Shown here piece after piece: positions 7,864 through 17,400 of a stretch of 56,180 bases of DNA. Position numbers and translations under genes: made by a program. How positions within the stretch are numbered: the first letter of the stretch is position 1; every line of letters begins with the position of its first letter. Under the pieces are notes generated by a model. That model had not been told where the DNA came from, did no database searches, and was given only the letters and a program-made list of their open reading frames with translations. This DNA comes from CAYSDH01 sp964429805 (lineage in GTDB: Bacteria > Bacteroidota > Bacteroidia > Flavobacteriales_D > JABDKJ01): positions 1 to 56,180 of the forward strand of contig CAYSDH010000013.1 of NCBI GenBank assembly GCA_964429805.1, written 5' to 3'.

Positions 7864-8757
7864 TCAAATTTTCTTGGCCAACATAGGATCCAAAATTGAG
7901 AGAAGCAGTCTGACCTCTTCCACTTTAGACTCTTTTTTCGATTTATTAAACGATACCATCAGATTGTTGAGCATTCTCTTGATAATATCTACGTCTTCGC
8001 AGGGGCTAACAAAACGGTTATCTGCATCTATGTCAAGATGCGACAGGAAGTTGTCAATCTCTGTCCTGTGCAGTATGGCTCCTTGACCAAAGGGGTTGAT
8101 GTAAAACAGAATGCCGTCTTCAGAAAGAGAAAAGGACTCGTCAATCAAAAACTCATCTTCTCTGTAGGCCACTACAAAGTGGTTAGGGAGATTGATGCCA
8201 AAGATTGGAATATCAAGACTTTGAGCGATAATGATGTATAGAACAGAAAGTAAGAGTGGATTACCTGTTCGCGTCTCAATCACCTTATTAATCATCGAGT
8301 TTTTTGGCGAATGGTAGTCAGTTTTGTTGCCCGAGAAGCCATACTCGTTGTAAAAGAAATGATTGATGACTTTCACCTTTTCGAATGCTGTGAGGTTGTC
8401 ATTAAGCTCTAACCATATCTCCTGTCTCAATTTTGAGATGAAGTCTTTGACCTCAAATTCATCCATTTGTGGATACTGCACCTTGGCCACCAGTATGGCT
8501 CCATCTAAGAGCGACCTGTCTTCTGCGTGGAGCCACTGCTCTAACCCAGTCTTCACTCCAGCAATTTGAATTTCTTGAATGATGTCCTCGATTCTATTCA
8601 TGAACTCAGGCCCGAAGGTCTGATTAGACCACTGATCTTCTAGAAACGGAACAATCTGGTGACCATGCGCCACTATTTTTTCCTTGACTTGCTGAAAGAT
8701 TTCCTGGTCTGGATCTTCAAGTAGTGTGATTAGGGCTTGTATCTCAGAGATTTTCAT
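7864..8757 (-). CDS. SirB1/transglutaminase-like (Transglut_core2) family protein
   Basis: A 297-residue cytoplasmic protein. The N-terminal third is a helical, HEAT-like segment. The centre carries the hallmark of the SirB1 N-terminal/Transglut_core2 family: VINHFFYNEYGF, then YHSPKNSMINKVIETRTGNP, LLLSVLYIIIAQSLDIPIFG and LPNHFVVAY (about 125-205). The family shares the transglutaminase fold but usually lacks proven catalysis. The C-terminal 70 residues are helical and TPR-like, as in other family members. The molecular role is not established. It appears monocistronic, 77 bases downstream of the phosphorylase operon on the same strand. Confidence 0.85.
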   Translation of the reverse strand: MKISEIQALITLLEDPDQEIFQQVKEKIVAHGHQIVPFLEDQWSNQTFGPEFMNRIEDIIQEIQIAGVKTGLEQWLHAEDRSLLDGAILVAKVQYPQMDEFEVKDFISKLRQEIWLELNDNLTAFEKVKVINHFFYNEYGFSGNKTDYHSPKNSMINKVIETRTGNPLLLSVLYIIIAQSLDIPIFGINLPNHFVVAYREDEFLIDESFSLSEDGILFYINPFGQGAILHRTEIDNFLSHLDIDADNRFVSPCEDVDIIKRMLNNLMVSFNKSKKESKVEEVRLLLSILDPMLAKKI

Positions 8758-8834
8758 GTAATAGATGCTATAGGTCCATTACAAAAGACTTTAAATGATT
8801 GCTACGGATCAATAGCCTCGACAGACTTGTTTCA

Positions 8835-9710
8835 TCAATGGGCTGTTAATCTCTCAAGCACCTCTCCCACCATCTTTTTAACGACAACCTTGTAGTCTTT
8901 GCTGTACTCTCTACGAATCCGGTTGGCTATGATGGCACATAATGTGGCTGGTTTGTGGCCAAAATTTCGAGCTAAACCGAAAAGTGCACTCGTCTCCATC
9001 TCATAATTCGTGACTCGTTCGTCTTGATGAGTGAACGAGGAGATCGTTGAATTGAGCTCTGGAAAAGCCAACTCACCCCTCAGCTCTCTGCCCTGTGGGG
9101 CATAAAATCCGCTGGCGGTGGCAGTGACACCAGTAGTTTTACCTGGCGCCAGCTTCAGTCTTAAGTCCAAATCTCCTTCTACAACATACGGCTTGGCCAA
9201 CTGCATGGGATAGGCACAATGAAATATAAATGCGTCTCGAAGCGACTTCTCTTCTTTGGTGTAGTCAAACTGATAGTAATTGAGCAGACCGTCAAAACCG
9301 AGGCCATATTTACTTGCCACTATCGAGTCGATTGGTATGTCTTCTTGCAATGCTCCAGAGGTGCCAAGGCGAATGATGTTTAAAGAACGGCTCTCTGATT
9401 TCACCTGTCTTTTGTCAAGATCAATATTGACTGCAGCATCAAGCTCGTTGATTGCAATGTCAATGTTATCAGTACCAATGCCTGTAGACATGACAGTAAG
9501 CATTTTGCCATTGTACTTACCGACATGGGTAAAAAACTCTCGGTTACTCACCTCGGCCTGTACACTGTCAAAAAACGAACTAATGAGTTTGACACGTGCC
9601 GGATCACCCACCACTATCACATCATCCATGATTTGATCTGGCTTCAAACCGATGTGATATAACCCACCTTGAGGATTAACCAATAGCTCTGACTCTTCAA
9701 AAACTCTCAT
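8835..9710 (-). CDS. Nucleoside phosphorylase (PNP/UDP family, uridine phosphorylase-like)
   Basis: A 291-residue member of the PNP_UDP_1 family, which cleaves nucleosides with phosphate to ribose 1-phosphate and base. Visible elements are the phosphate-binding VVGDPARV (33-40), STGIGTDNIDIAINEL (75-90), LGTSGALQEDIP (115-126) and the ribose-binding EMET (237-240) equivalent to the family's EME(S/T). The overall arrangement is closer to uridine phosphorylase than to DeoD, but base specificity cannot be read reliably. Its ATG overlaps the stop of the S4-domain gene by 4 bases, so it is the distal gene of the E1-S4-phosphorylase operon. Confidence 0.88.
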   Translation of the reverse strand: MRVFEESELLVNPQGGLYHIGLKPDQIMDDVIVVGDPARVKLISSFFDSVQAEVSNREFFTHVGKYNGKMLTVMSTGIGTDNIDIAINELDAAVNIDLDKRQVKSESRSLNIIRLGTSGALQEDIPIDSIVASKYGLGFDGLLNYYQFDYTKEEKSLRDAFIFHCAYPMQLAKPYVVEGDLDLRLKLAPGKTTGVTATASGFYAPQGRELRGELAFPELNSTISSFTHQDERVTNYEMETSALFGLARNFGHKPATLCAIIANRIRREYSKDYKVVVKKMVGEVLERLTAH

Positions 9711-9925
9711 GTGCTGCTTGACTTAATCTTAATAAGGTGAAGACCTACCTTAACTAGATCTCCATGTATGAGCTTTCTTCTTTTTCTGCTTTCAACTTCG
9801 CCATTGACCTGCACATCACCTTCATCGACCATGATTTTCGCATGGCCCCCAGTGTTACTTAGCCCTGTGGCTTTGAGCAGTCTGATTAGCTCAATGAACT
9901 CACCTTTAATAATGAACTCAGACAT
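9707..9925 (-). CDS. Small S4 RNA-binding domain protein (YbcJ-like)
   Basis: The 72-residue protein is a single S4-like domain: a helix IELIRLLKATGLSNTGGHAK, then MVDEGDVQVNGEVESRKRRKL and GDLVKVG. These match the YbcJ/YaaA-type stand-alone S4 proteins that bind structured RNA. Its start shares one base with the stop of the E1 dehydrogenase gene (TAATG) and its end overlaps the phosphorylase start by 4 bases, so all three are probably co-translated. The RNA target is unknown. Confidence 0.85.
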   Translation of the reverse strand: MSEFIIKGEFIELIRLLKATGLSNTGGHAKIMVDEGDVQVNGEVESRKRRKLIHGDLVKVGLHLIKIKSSST

Positions 9926-12339
9926 TAATGGATGGCTGGATAAGTAGATGGATCTGATTCAGACATAATATCATAAGCCGCCTCGAAGATGTCATCAATG
10001 CTTGGCTTTGAAAAGTAGTCTCCATCTGAGGAGTATGCTGGCCTGTGAGCTTTAGCAGAAAGCGTGACTGGCGCAGAATCAAGATGGAAATAAATGTCTT
10101 GACCAGTCATCAGACGCTCTAAAATAAAGGCTGTTCCTCCACCCGGCACATCTTCATCAACTATCATCAAACGGCCCGTTTTCTCCACGGACTTTACCGT
10201 GTCCTTATTTATATCAAAAGGAAGAAGGGTTTGTGCATCAATAAGATCGACCTCAATACCACTCTCAGCCAATCGCTCGGCCGCAACGGTGCAGAGGTTA
10301 AACGTAGACCCATAGCTAATAATGGTCAGGTCATCACCTTCTCTAGTTTTTTCCACTTTGCCCAGTGGCTCGCAGAACTCTCCCAGATTTGTTGGCATGA
10401 GTTCTTTAGTCCGGTATCCGTTTAATGGCTCTATGACCAAGGCCGGGTCATCAGACTTTAAGAGTGTGTTATAAAAACCAGCTGCCTTTGTCATGTTTCT
10501 TGGCACGCAGACATAGATACCTCTTACAGCATTAATAATGGCCCCCATGGGTGAGCCACTGTGCCACACTCCCTCTAGTCGGTGACCTCTTGTACGGACT
10601 ATCAGTGGTGCCTTTTGCGTGCCCATCGTTCTGTAACGGACAGTGGCTAGGTCATCACTCATTACTTGAAGACAATAGAGCAAGTAGTCCAAATACTGAA
10701 TCTCTGCAATAGGCCTCATGCCACGAAGGGCAAGCCCTATTCCTTGACCCGCAATGGTGGCCTCGCGGATACCCGCGTCCATTACTCTGTGTGTGCCAAA
10801 CCACTCTTGCATATTCTCCATGCTCTGGTTGACTCCACCAATCTTACCCGTGTCCTCACCAAAGGTGACTATCAGCGGGTTGTTCTCAAATTGAACTTTA
10901 AAGTTATCGCGCAAGACGAGACGTCCATCTACTTCATTCTCTTCATCATATTCTGCAGGCACCTCGTCAATGCGAAGCGCAGAATTGTCAGTCTCTGACC
11001 ATAGGTGCGAACTATACCGATTCGTATTTAACTCTACCTGATTGGCATACCACGATTGCAGGGCTTGTCTTTCTGGAGAATCATTACCGGCCGTGGTCTG
11101 CAACACTCTGCGCACGGCAGAGATAAAGTCTTTACGTATTGGGTCTATAGTTTTAGTCAAGGTCTCAATCGTTGACTCGATGCCCCTATGAGACTGCGAC
11201 ATGGCCGTGATCAGCGCCAATGCCTCTGCCCTCTCATCAGTGAGCACTTGCGAAAACTCTTTCCAAGCTTCTTTTTGCGCTGCTCTTACTTCTTTCTTTG
11301 CTTGAGACTGAATCTCATTGAGCTCATCAATAGTGGCAATGCGTGTTCCATAATTATCGTATTCCGAAATCCACGTTTTAAACTGTTGTACACAGTCGTA
11401 CTCACCTTCCCAGTTCAAGCGCTCTTGAGACTTGTAACGCTCGTGCGAGCCTGAGGTCGAGTGTCCTTGTGGCTGTGTCACCTCTGTGACATGCACCAGC
11501 ACTGGCACTTGCTCACTTCTACATACATCTATGGCTTTCTGATATGTCCGAATCAGGGCAGGATAATCCCATCCTTTGACTTTAAACATCTCATATCCTG
11601 GCTCTTCGTCAGTGCGCTGCAGACCTGCCAATGCTTTGGAGATATCGTCTTTGGCAGTCTGGTCTTTTCTCGACACTGAGATGCCGTAACCGTCATCCCA
11701 CACGCTCATGGCCATTGGCACTTGCAGCACAGCGGCCGCATTTATAGTTTCCCAAAAAGGCCCTTCACTAGTCGCAGCATCACCGATGGTACCAAAGGCG
11801 ACCTCATTACCTTCATTAGATAAATGCCTGTACGAATGAAGCTCCTCGTTATGCTTAAAAAGTTTTGAAGCCAAAGCAAGACCAAGTAGTCTCGGCATTT
11901 GACCTGCTGTTGGAGAAATATCTGAAGACGAGTTTTTCTGCGCGCACAAGTCTTTCCAACTTCCATCTTCGTTGAGACTGTGAGTGGAGAAGTGACCATT
12001 CATCTGGCGTCCAGCGCTAAATGGTTCTTTTTCGATATCAGTGTGCGCATAGAGCCCGGCAAAGTACTGCTTGACCGTCAACTGGCCGATGGCCATCATA
12101 AAAGTCTGGTCTCTATAATAACCACTGCGCCAGTCTCCATTTTTGAAGTTCTTGGCCATGGCAATTTGAGCCAATTCCTTTCCGTCACCAAAAATTCCAA
12201 ATTTGGCTTTTCCAGTAAGCACTTCTTTTCTTCCGAGCAGAGATGCTTCTCTACTCAAACAAACCAGCTTGAAATCTTCTAAAATCTCATCTATGTAGGC
12301 CTGTACGTCTTTCGTTGATGTTGTTTCTACTCCGCTCAT
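9925..12339 (-). CDS. Fused E1 alpha-beta 2-oxoacid dehydrogenase (branched-chain type)
   Basis: The 804-residue protein joins an E1 alpha domain (about 15-340) and an E1 beta domain (about 460-800) in one chain. This is the thiamine-diphosphate decarboxylase of 2-oxoacid dehydrogenase complexes and is commonly annotated as 2-oxoisovalerate dehydrogenase in Bacteroidota. The alpha part shows the ThDP motif beginning GDAATSEG at 186 and ending WDDGYGIS at 214-221, where most E1 alphas have Asn at the second D. The beta part shows TFGEDTGKIGGVNQ, DAGIREATIAGQGIGLALRG and VDEDVPGGG. E2 and E3 genes are not adjacent. Cytoplasmic, likely acting in branched-chain amino acid breakdown and iso-fatty-acid primer supply. 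The exact substrate is inferred. Confidence 0.9.
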   Translation of the reverse strand: MSGVETTSTKDVQAYIDEILEDFKLVCLSREASLLGRKEVLTGKAKFGIFGDGKELAQIAMAKNFKNGDWRSGYYRDQTFMMAIGQLTVKQYFAGLYAHTDIEKEPFSAGRQMNGHFSTHSLNEDGSWKDLCAQKNSSSDISPTAGQMPRLLGLALASKLFKHNEELHSYRHLSNEGNEVAFGTIGDAATSEGPFWETINAAAVLQVPMAMSVWDDGYGISVSRKDQTAKDDISKALAGLQRTDEEPGYEMFKVKGWDYPALIRTYQKAIDVCRSEQVPVLVHVTEVTQPQGHSTSGSHERYKSQERLNWEGEYDCVQQFKTWISEYDNYGTRIATIDELNEIQSQAKKEVRAAQKEAWKEFSQVLTDERAEALALITAMSQSHRGIESTIETLTKTIDPIRKDFISAVRRVLQTTAGNDSPERQALQSWYANQVELNTNRYSSHLWSETDNSALRIDEVPAEYDEENEVDGRLVLRDNFKVQFENNPLIVTFGEDTGKIGGVNQSMENMQEWFGTHRVMDAGIREATIAGQGIGLALRGMRPIAEIQYLDYLLYCLQVMSDDLATVRYRTMGTQKAPLIVRTRGHRLEGVWHSGSPMGAIINAVRGIYVCVPRNMTKAAGFYNTLLKSDDPALVIEPLNGYRTKELMPTNLGEFCEPLGKVEKTREGDDLTIISYGSTFNLCTVAAERLAESGIEVDLIDAQTLLPFDINKDTVKSVEKTGRLMIVDEDVPGGGTAFILERLMTGQDIYFHLDSAPVTLSAKAHRPAYSSDGDYFSKPSIDDIFEAAYDIMSESDPSTYPAIH

Positions 12340-12421
12340 TCAGGGTATTTTCCTTGCCACGAATATACAGAATAATGCCGAAGATAAAACCTTGCAAATC
12401 CTCTATTTACTAGGCTTACAG

Positions 12422-13999
12422 CTATTGCTTAGTCCTTTGAAGACCACTTTCGGTCATCGTCCAGAAGTTTCCAGCCAACTGACTTCCTGAAAGCCTTTCT
12501 TTATTAGATGGCGTCCTCATTATGCGTGGCAAATTCTCACCCAAATAGACCGTTTTACCAACGGGAATTTGAAGCTGCACGAACAATTTCTGACCTCTAA
12601 ACTTGTCTGAAAGTGGCACAGAATAATAAGGGTCTAGTACTAGTTCATCGTCTGTCAATTCAGAATTGTAGGTGATGTTGATTGCTTTCTCTAGCGCAGA
12701 ATCGCTTCCTCTTCCGCGTGACTCTTTTTCGAGCCGAAGATCAAAAGTGTTGGTCTGCTTATTAGGCACTAACTCCACGTGTGGGTAACCGAAAACAATA
12801 CGGTCTCCTTCTAATTTCAGCAACTCCTCTTGGTCGTCACCGTAGGCGTAGCGTTTGTCATCTCCAAAATATTCGTCAGCACGTATACTGACAAATAGTG
12901 TGTCAGACTGCACTTGAAGGATCTCCGTGTCATAAGTAGAAGAACTGTTGTTAAACTCTTTGCCTGTTGAGATACTTGACACGAGCAACATGGCTAGGCC
13001 GACTATCCAAGTGATGCCGAGAGATACAAAGACAGTTTTGCGATTAAACTTGGTGTTAAACAAGAGGACTAGGCCTAGAAGCAGAATCAGCAATAAAGGT
13101 ATGAGCACCTGAGTGGCGAGACCAAAGGCAAACATTCCAGCCAAAGCTGAAGAGTCAAAGAGCCCAGCACTGTATTCGTCCAAGCCATACGGAAGTACTT
13201 CTGGGCCGATAGCGAGCGGATCAATGAACCCAGTGATGACGGTCACGAGACCCAAAAATCCGAAGAGAATTAGAACAAACCCAACGACTTTACCTATCAC
13301 TTTAAAGACTGACTGAAGAAAGGAAATCAAGACATCAAAGAAGCTACTGACTCCTTCGCGCGCTCTTTTCAACTGAAAACCCGAATCCAGTTTAGCTCCT
13401 CCAGTAACTTCCTCGAAGGTCTCGTCTACTTTTTTTTTTATGCTGTCAACATTGACTGGCTCTCCTCTCATTTCGATTTTTTCAGAGGTAGTGCGTGCCA
13501 GCGGAATAACTACCCACAGTATGAGATAGAGTATAATGGCCGTGGCTTGATTGATTAAAAAAGGTGTGACCGCTACGATAAAGAAGAACACTCGCAACCA
13601 GACAGGGTTCCATCCGAAGAATGCAGAAATGCCGGATAAAACTCCACCCATTACTTTTTTATCTGGATCTCTAAACAGTTTTTTGCCTGTTCTCTTTTTA
13701 CGCGAAGACTTTGAGCTGCTCTGCTGCGCCTGGTCTTCATCAAGATAGTCTTCGGGTTGCCCCATAATGGCGATTACTTCATCGACTTGAAGTCCACTCA
13801 CTACTTGAGTACCATTATTGGTTCGCTCTTGAAGTAGCTCAGCTATTCTTGACTCAATGTCTTCCATTATTTCTTTACCACCGTCTGAGTCGCTGAAATA
13901 ACCAGAAATCGTTTCCAAGTATTGCCGCAGCCGCAGATACGCCTCTTCGTCTATGTTGAAGATTATACCGCTGATGTTGATTGAAATCGTCTTATTCAT
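12422..13999 (-). CDS. PspC-domain membrane protein
   Basis: A 525-residue inner-membrane protein. Residues 1-95 form a soluble N-terminal region typical of Bacteroidota PspC proteins (MNKTISINISGIIFNIDEEAY, then EDIESRIAELLQ and MGQPEDYL). The PspC domain follows at about 105-165 (FRDPDKKVMGGVLSGISAFFGWNPVWLRV). Further transmembrane helices lie near 230-260 and 285-350, and the C-terminal region is predicted to be exported. PspC proteins sense or transmit envelope stress. It lies 14 bases after the PadR gene on the same strand, the usual PadR-PspC pairing in this phylum, so its expression is probably PadR-controlled. Confidence 0.9.
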   Translation of the reverse strand: MNKTISINISGIIFNIDEEAYLRLRQYLETISGYFSDSDGGKEIMEDIESRIAELLQERTNNGTQVVSGLQVDEVIAIMGQPEDYLDEDQAQQSSSKSSRKKRTGKKLFRDPDKKVMGGVLSGISAFFGWNPVWLRVFFFIVAVTPFLINQATAIILYLILWVVIPLARTTSEKIEMRGEPVNVDSIKKKVDETFEEVTGGAKLDSGFQLKRAREGVSSFFDVLISFLQSVFKVIGKVVGFVLILFGFLGLVTVITGFIDPLAIGPEVLPYGLDEYSAGLFDSSALAGMFAFGLATQVLIPLLLILLLGLVLLFNTKFNRKTVFVSLGITWIVGLAMLLVSSISTGKEFNNSSSTYDTEILQVQSDTLFVSIRADEYFGDDKRYAYGDDQEELLKLEGDRIVFGYPHVELVPNKQTNTFDLRLEKESRGRGSDSALEKAINITYNSELTDDELVLDPYYSVPLSDKFRGQKLFVQLQIPVGKTVYLGENLPRIMRTPSNKERLSGSQLAGNFWTMTESGLQRTKQ

Positions 14000-14013
14000 T
14001 GCTGTAGGTTCTA

Positions 14014-14340
14014 TTATTTTTTGGTGGTTTTGGTTACTGCCGAACTTAGTTCTCGCCAGGTTCCTTCTAGTTCTTTCAGGAATTTATCTCCGATAGTGGT
14101 GAGCTTGTAGTATTTTCTTGGCGGTCCAGATTTGGACTCCTCCCAACGATAGGTCAAGACTCCCCCATTTTTTAATCTCGTCAAGAGCGGATAAAGCGTT
14201 CCTTCAACTACAATGAGTTTTGAACTCTTCATCTCTTCAATGATCTCTGACGGATATGCCTCTTGCTTACTCAGTATGCTCAGTATGCAGAATTCCAGCA
14301 CCCCCTTCCTCATCTGCGCCTTGGTATTTTCAACATTCAT
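14014..14340 (-). CDS. PadR-family transcriptional regulator
   Basis: The 108-residue protein is a PadR winged helix: MRKGVLEFCILSILSKQEAYPSEIIEEM, then LIVVEGTLYPLLTRLKNGGVLTYRWEES and GPPRKYYKLTTIGDKFL, the family signature. The short C-terminus lacks the longer dimerisation arm, as in the PadR-s1 group. PadR proteins repress their own operon. The downstream PspC gene follows by 14 bases, so autorepression of both is expected. A TATATTTG promoter element lies 28 bases upstream, within AT-rich sequence containing repeated TATATAG motifs that could serve as the operator. Confidence 0.93.
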   Translation of the reverse strand: MNVENTKAQMRKGVLEFCILSILSKQEAYPSEIIEEMKSSKLIVVEGTLYPLLTRLKNGGVLTYRWEESKSGPPRKYYKLTTIGDKFLKELEGTWRELSSAVTKTTKK

Positions 14341-14367
14341 TTATAAAGTATATAGTAATATCCATTG

Positions 14368-14375
14368 CAAATATA
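14368..14375 (-). promoter_or_regulatory. Candidate -7 promoter element (TATATTTG) of the padR-pspC operon
   Basis: TATATTTG on the minus strand matches TAnnTTTG and lies 28 bases before the PadR ATG. A TTTG is present upstream, but 26 bases away rather than 19. TATATAG occurs twice around the site, and a TTTG-N5-CAAA dyad overlaps that TTTG. Both are possible PadR operator parts. Confidence 0.45.
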
Positions 14376-14417
14376 TAGATAATAGATAGTAGTTTGCTAT
14401 ACAAAGTAGCCACAAAT

Positions 14418-14444
14418 TAAAAAAGGCCCGTTTTACGGGCCTTT
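14418..14444 (-). terminator. Rho-independent terminator of the T9SS-secreted protein gene
   Basis: On the minus strand AAAGGCCCG-TAAAA-CGGGCCTTT forms a perfect 9-bp stem followed by further T residues. It lies 24 bases past the stop of the 14468-18028 gene and separates it from padR. Confidence 0.9.
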
Positions 14445-14467
14445 AGGGTTGTGTTTATTGTTTAGTA

Positions 14468-17400
14468 TTATTCGATTTTAAGGAATCTGGTGCTATTTAG
14501 CACTTCTCCTCGCTTATCTTTTACGACCAGTGTATAGCTTCCTAGCTCTAGTTTGCTGATGTTAATCTCTTTGGTATTTAGCCCCTCTTGAGCCACGATG
14601 CTTCGCTGCACCACACGCCTTCCGGTCATATCATATATAGACATAGACATCTTCTCTTTATCATACAAGTGAACAAACCTCAAGGTTAAATCGTTTTGAG
14701 TCGGAATAGGGTAAACCTCTATATGGTCCACCCCCATCTCTTCTGCCCTGTTTAATAAAATGACATCAGAATACGTGAAGGCACCATCAAAGTCTGTTTG
14801 CTTTAATCTGTAGTAACTTGCTCCTGCTGGTGGATCTTTATCCAAGAGCGTGTATGCCAGTTGTGTACTCGAAAAACCTGCGCCCGGCACGTCTTCGACT
14901 GAACCAAACACTTGTCCATCTTGACTTCGCTGTATTGTAAAGTACTCGTTGTTCGTCTCTGAAGCGGTAACCCACTCCAAGATATTTCCTTCTTCTGAGA
15001 CCTCTCCGTCAAACGAAAGCAACTCAATAGGTAGCGGATCTGACGCTTGGGCAGTGGCGAATCTAGAGAATCCGACCAGCCCAGTACGATGCACTTCGTT
15101 TGCCGTAGACGGTTCGCAAGAGCCGCTAAGTTCAAATCCAGAACCACTGTCTTTAATCACTGTAAAACCTGCACCTGAGGCATTGGTATGATTATTATTA
15201 AATAGCTTAATGTCATATACGGCAGTGGTGCTGTTGCTAGTCGCCACAATATTAAAGACCCCATTGTCAAGTGAAGGCAAATCAAAATTTGTGGCACAAT
15301 CGGCCTGATTTAACGTCAACGGTGCACCAGTCCAAGAAACGAATGAAGCCGTTAGGCTCGACACCGAATTTGATACAAAGTCAATCTCTGCGCGCTGATA
15401 TCCTTTGGCTGCATTTCCAATAGGAAACTGATATACACCAGTATTATTTACATGTCTTACTAAATTTCCTTCAACATAACTTTTGGGGTTTCCGATATCG
15501 ACTGCGCCATCAAAAGGATTCTCAACGATGACTTGATTGAGTCCTCCAGTACGAATTACCCCACGATACAGCTTGAGCCCTCCTTGAGCACCTGTTAAGG
15601 TCATATTTGTATATAGTTGAACGAACTGACTGTTATCCTTATTCATCAGTACTTTATTCAGGTGCAACATGGTATTTCCTTGGTGGAAACGCACATTCTT
15701 AGACCCTACAAACTCTAGAACACCTGTCGTTCCTGAGCCAATAAATGAGTTGTCACCAGAAGCGTTAGAAAAACTGCCCGCAAGCTTTAATGTATTACCA
15801 TTCGCATCAAAAACACTGGTCACATTTGTGGTATAGAAATCTCCAGTTAGCTCTAACTCGGTGTTAAGTAAAACCTTGCCTGAAGACTTCGTCACTCTCA
15901 AATTTGCCAATGCATTTACCCCTGAGAAGACACCATTAATTTCTTGAATTCCGGTTGGGTTCTCGAAAATCACTGTCGAACTTGGATGAACAATGAGGTC
16001 GCCATAATTTTCAAAATCTCCACAGATTCTCAATGTTGATGAAGCGCCTAGAGTCAGCGAAGCTCCGGGCATAATGTATAGGTCATTTACCCGCTGTGAA
16101 CCCGTGATCACTGGAAAATCAGATGCAGCTGGAGTTATTACGGCATTAATAGTACATGAAGGAGTCACAGAGCAACCTCCCCAATTATTAGAACTGGTCC
16201 AGGCCGTGCTTTGAGAACCATCCCAATACACTGTAGTTGGCGAAGTTTGACCCACCATACCAGGGTCAGACATACTCATGTCCATAATATAACCACGGGT
16301 ACTTGTAGAGAAATTTTGAACGACAATTAGTAGCTCGTCTCCTGCCGTCAGTGTCGGTGCGACCTCAAAAGAGTTGTTGTAGCAGTTATTATATCCAGCA
16401 GGTGCATTTCCATCATCTGTAAGTCCGCATACTCCTCTAAAGTCATAGTTACATGCTAATAATCCTTGACCAGGGTCTGCAGTAATACCATCACAATCAG
16501 TTGTCGGACCAGAGCCCGATGTTTTCCAGATTAAATAATCATAATCCGTTTCGCCTCCGCACGAGTTCGCATCACCATCGTTAGGAGTCAATATCATTCT
16601 GAATCGACCATTGGCACTAATCTTCACCTTGTACCATATAGAGTTCTTTTCTCCGCCAGTACAGTTGTTAGTACCGTCAAAATCGCACTGGGCTCCGATG
16701 CCCTGGAGACCTGGATCAGCAGCTCGCGCTGTTTCTCCGCAAAGCTGTATCGCTCCGCTGCAGTCTTGTGAGTTTATCACATTGGCATTTAACCAACTGT
16801 TTACCCTAACTCTGAAGGTACCTTGATCACCGTTTTGACCATCTACGCGCAAGAAGTAGGTTTGACCAGGGGTCAATCCGCTTGCTTCAAGCTGAGAAAA
16901 CATAGGCGAGGGATTTTGACACTCTACCTCTTCGCTTGTTGAGCAGCCAATTAAGTTTAAACCCGAGCAAGAACCACTATATAACGCAACCTGAGTGCTT
17001 CCAATAGATTCCGGAAAAATCACTACACGAGTAGAACCTGTAGAAGTGGCTGAAAATTTATACCATACAGAAGAGCTTCCGCCTCCTACCCAACAACCTG
17101 GAACCCCAGGTTCAGACATGTTTGTCGCGCAGTTATTGGAACTCTGCATTGTTTCTCCCATTTCTAACTCAACAGCCTGACAAGGCAAGTCGTTTACTAA
17201 TGGTGCGCTGCAAGGGTCGCTTACACAGAGATTAAATTCTCCAGTACCGTAATTGTTCCATGCAAAAAATCTCATAAAGACTGTCGTGCCGGGAGTCAAC
17301 CCACTAAGATTGAGCATTGGCATGTAGCCCGGGCCACTGTAGTCATCACATGCTATTTCTGTCAGTCCATTACATGTACCTGAGTACACGGCCATAGAAC

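Noticed and set aside
11742..11999. Minus-strand short frame within the E1 dehydrogenase
   Set aside because: Shifted frame within a well-defined coding region; composition is not protein-like.
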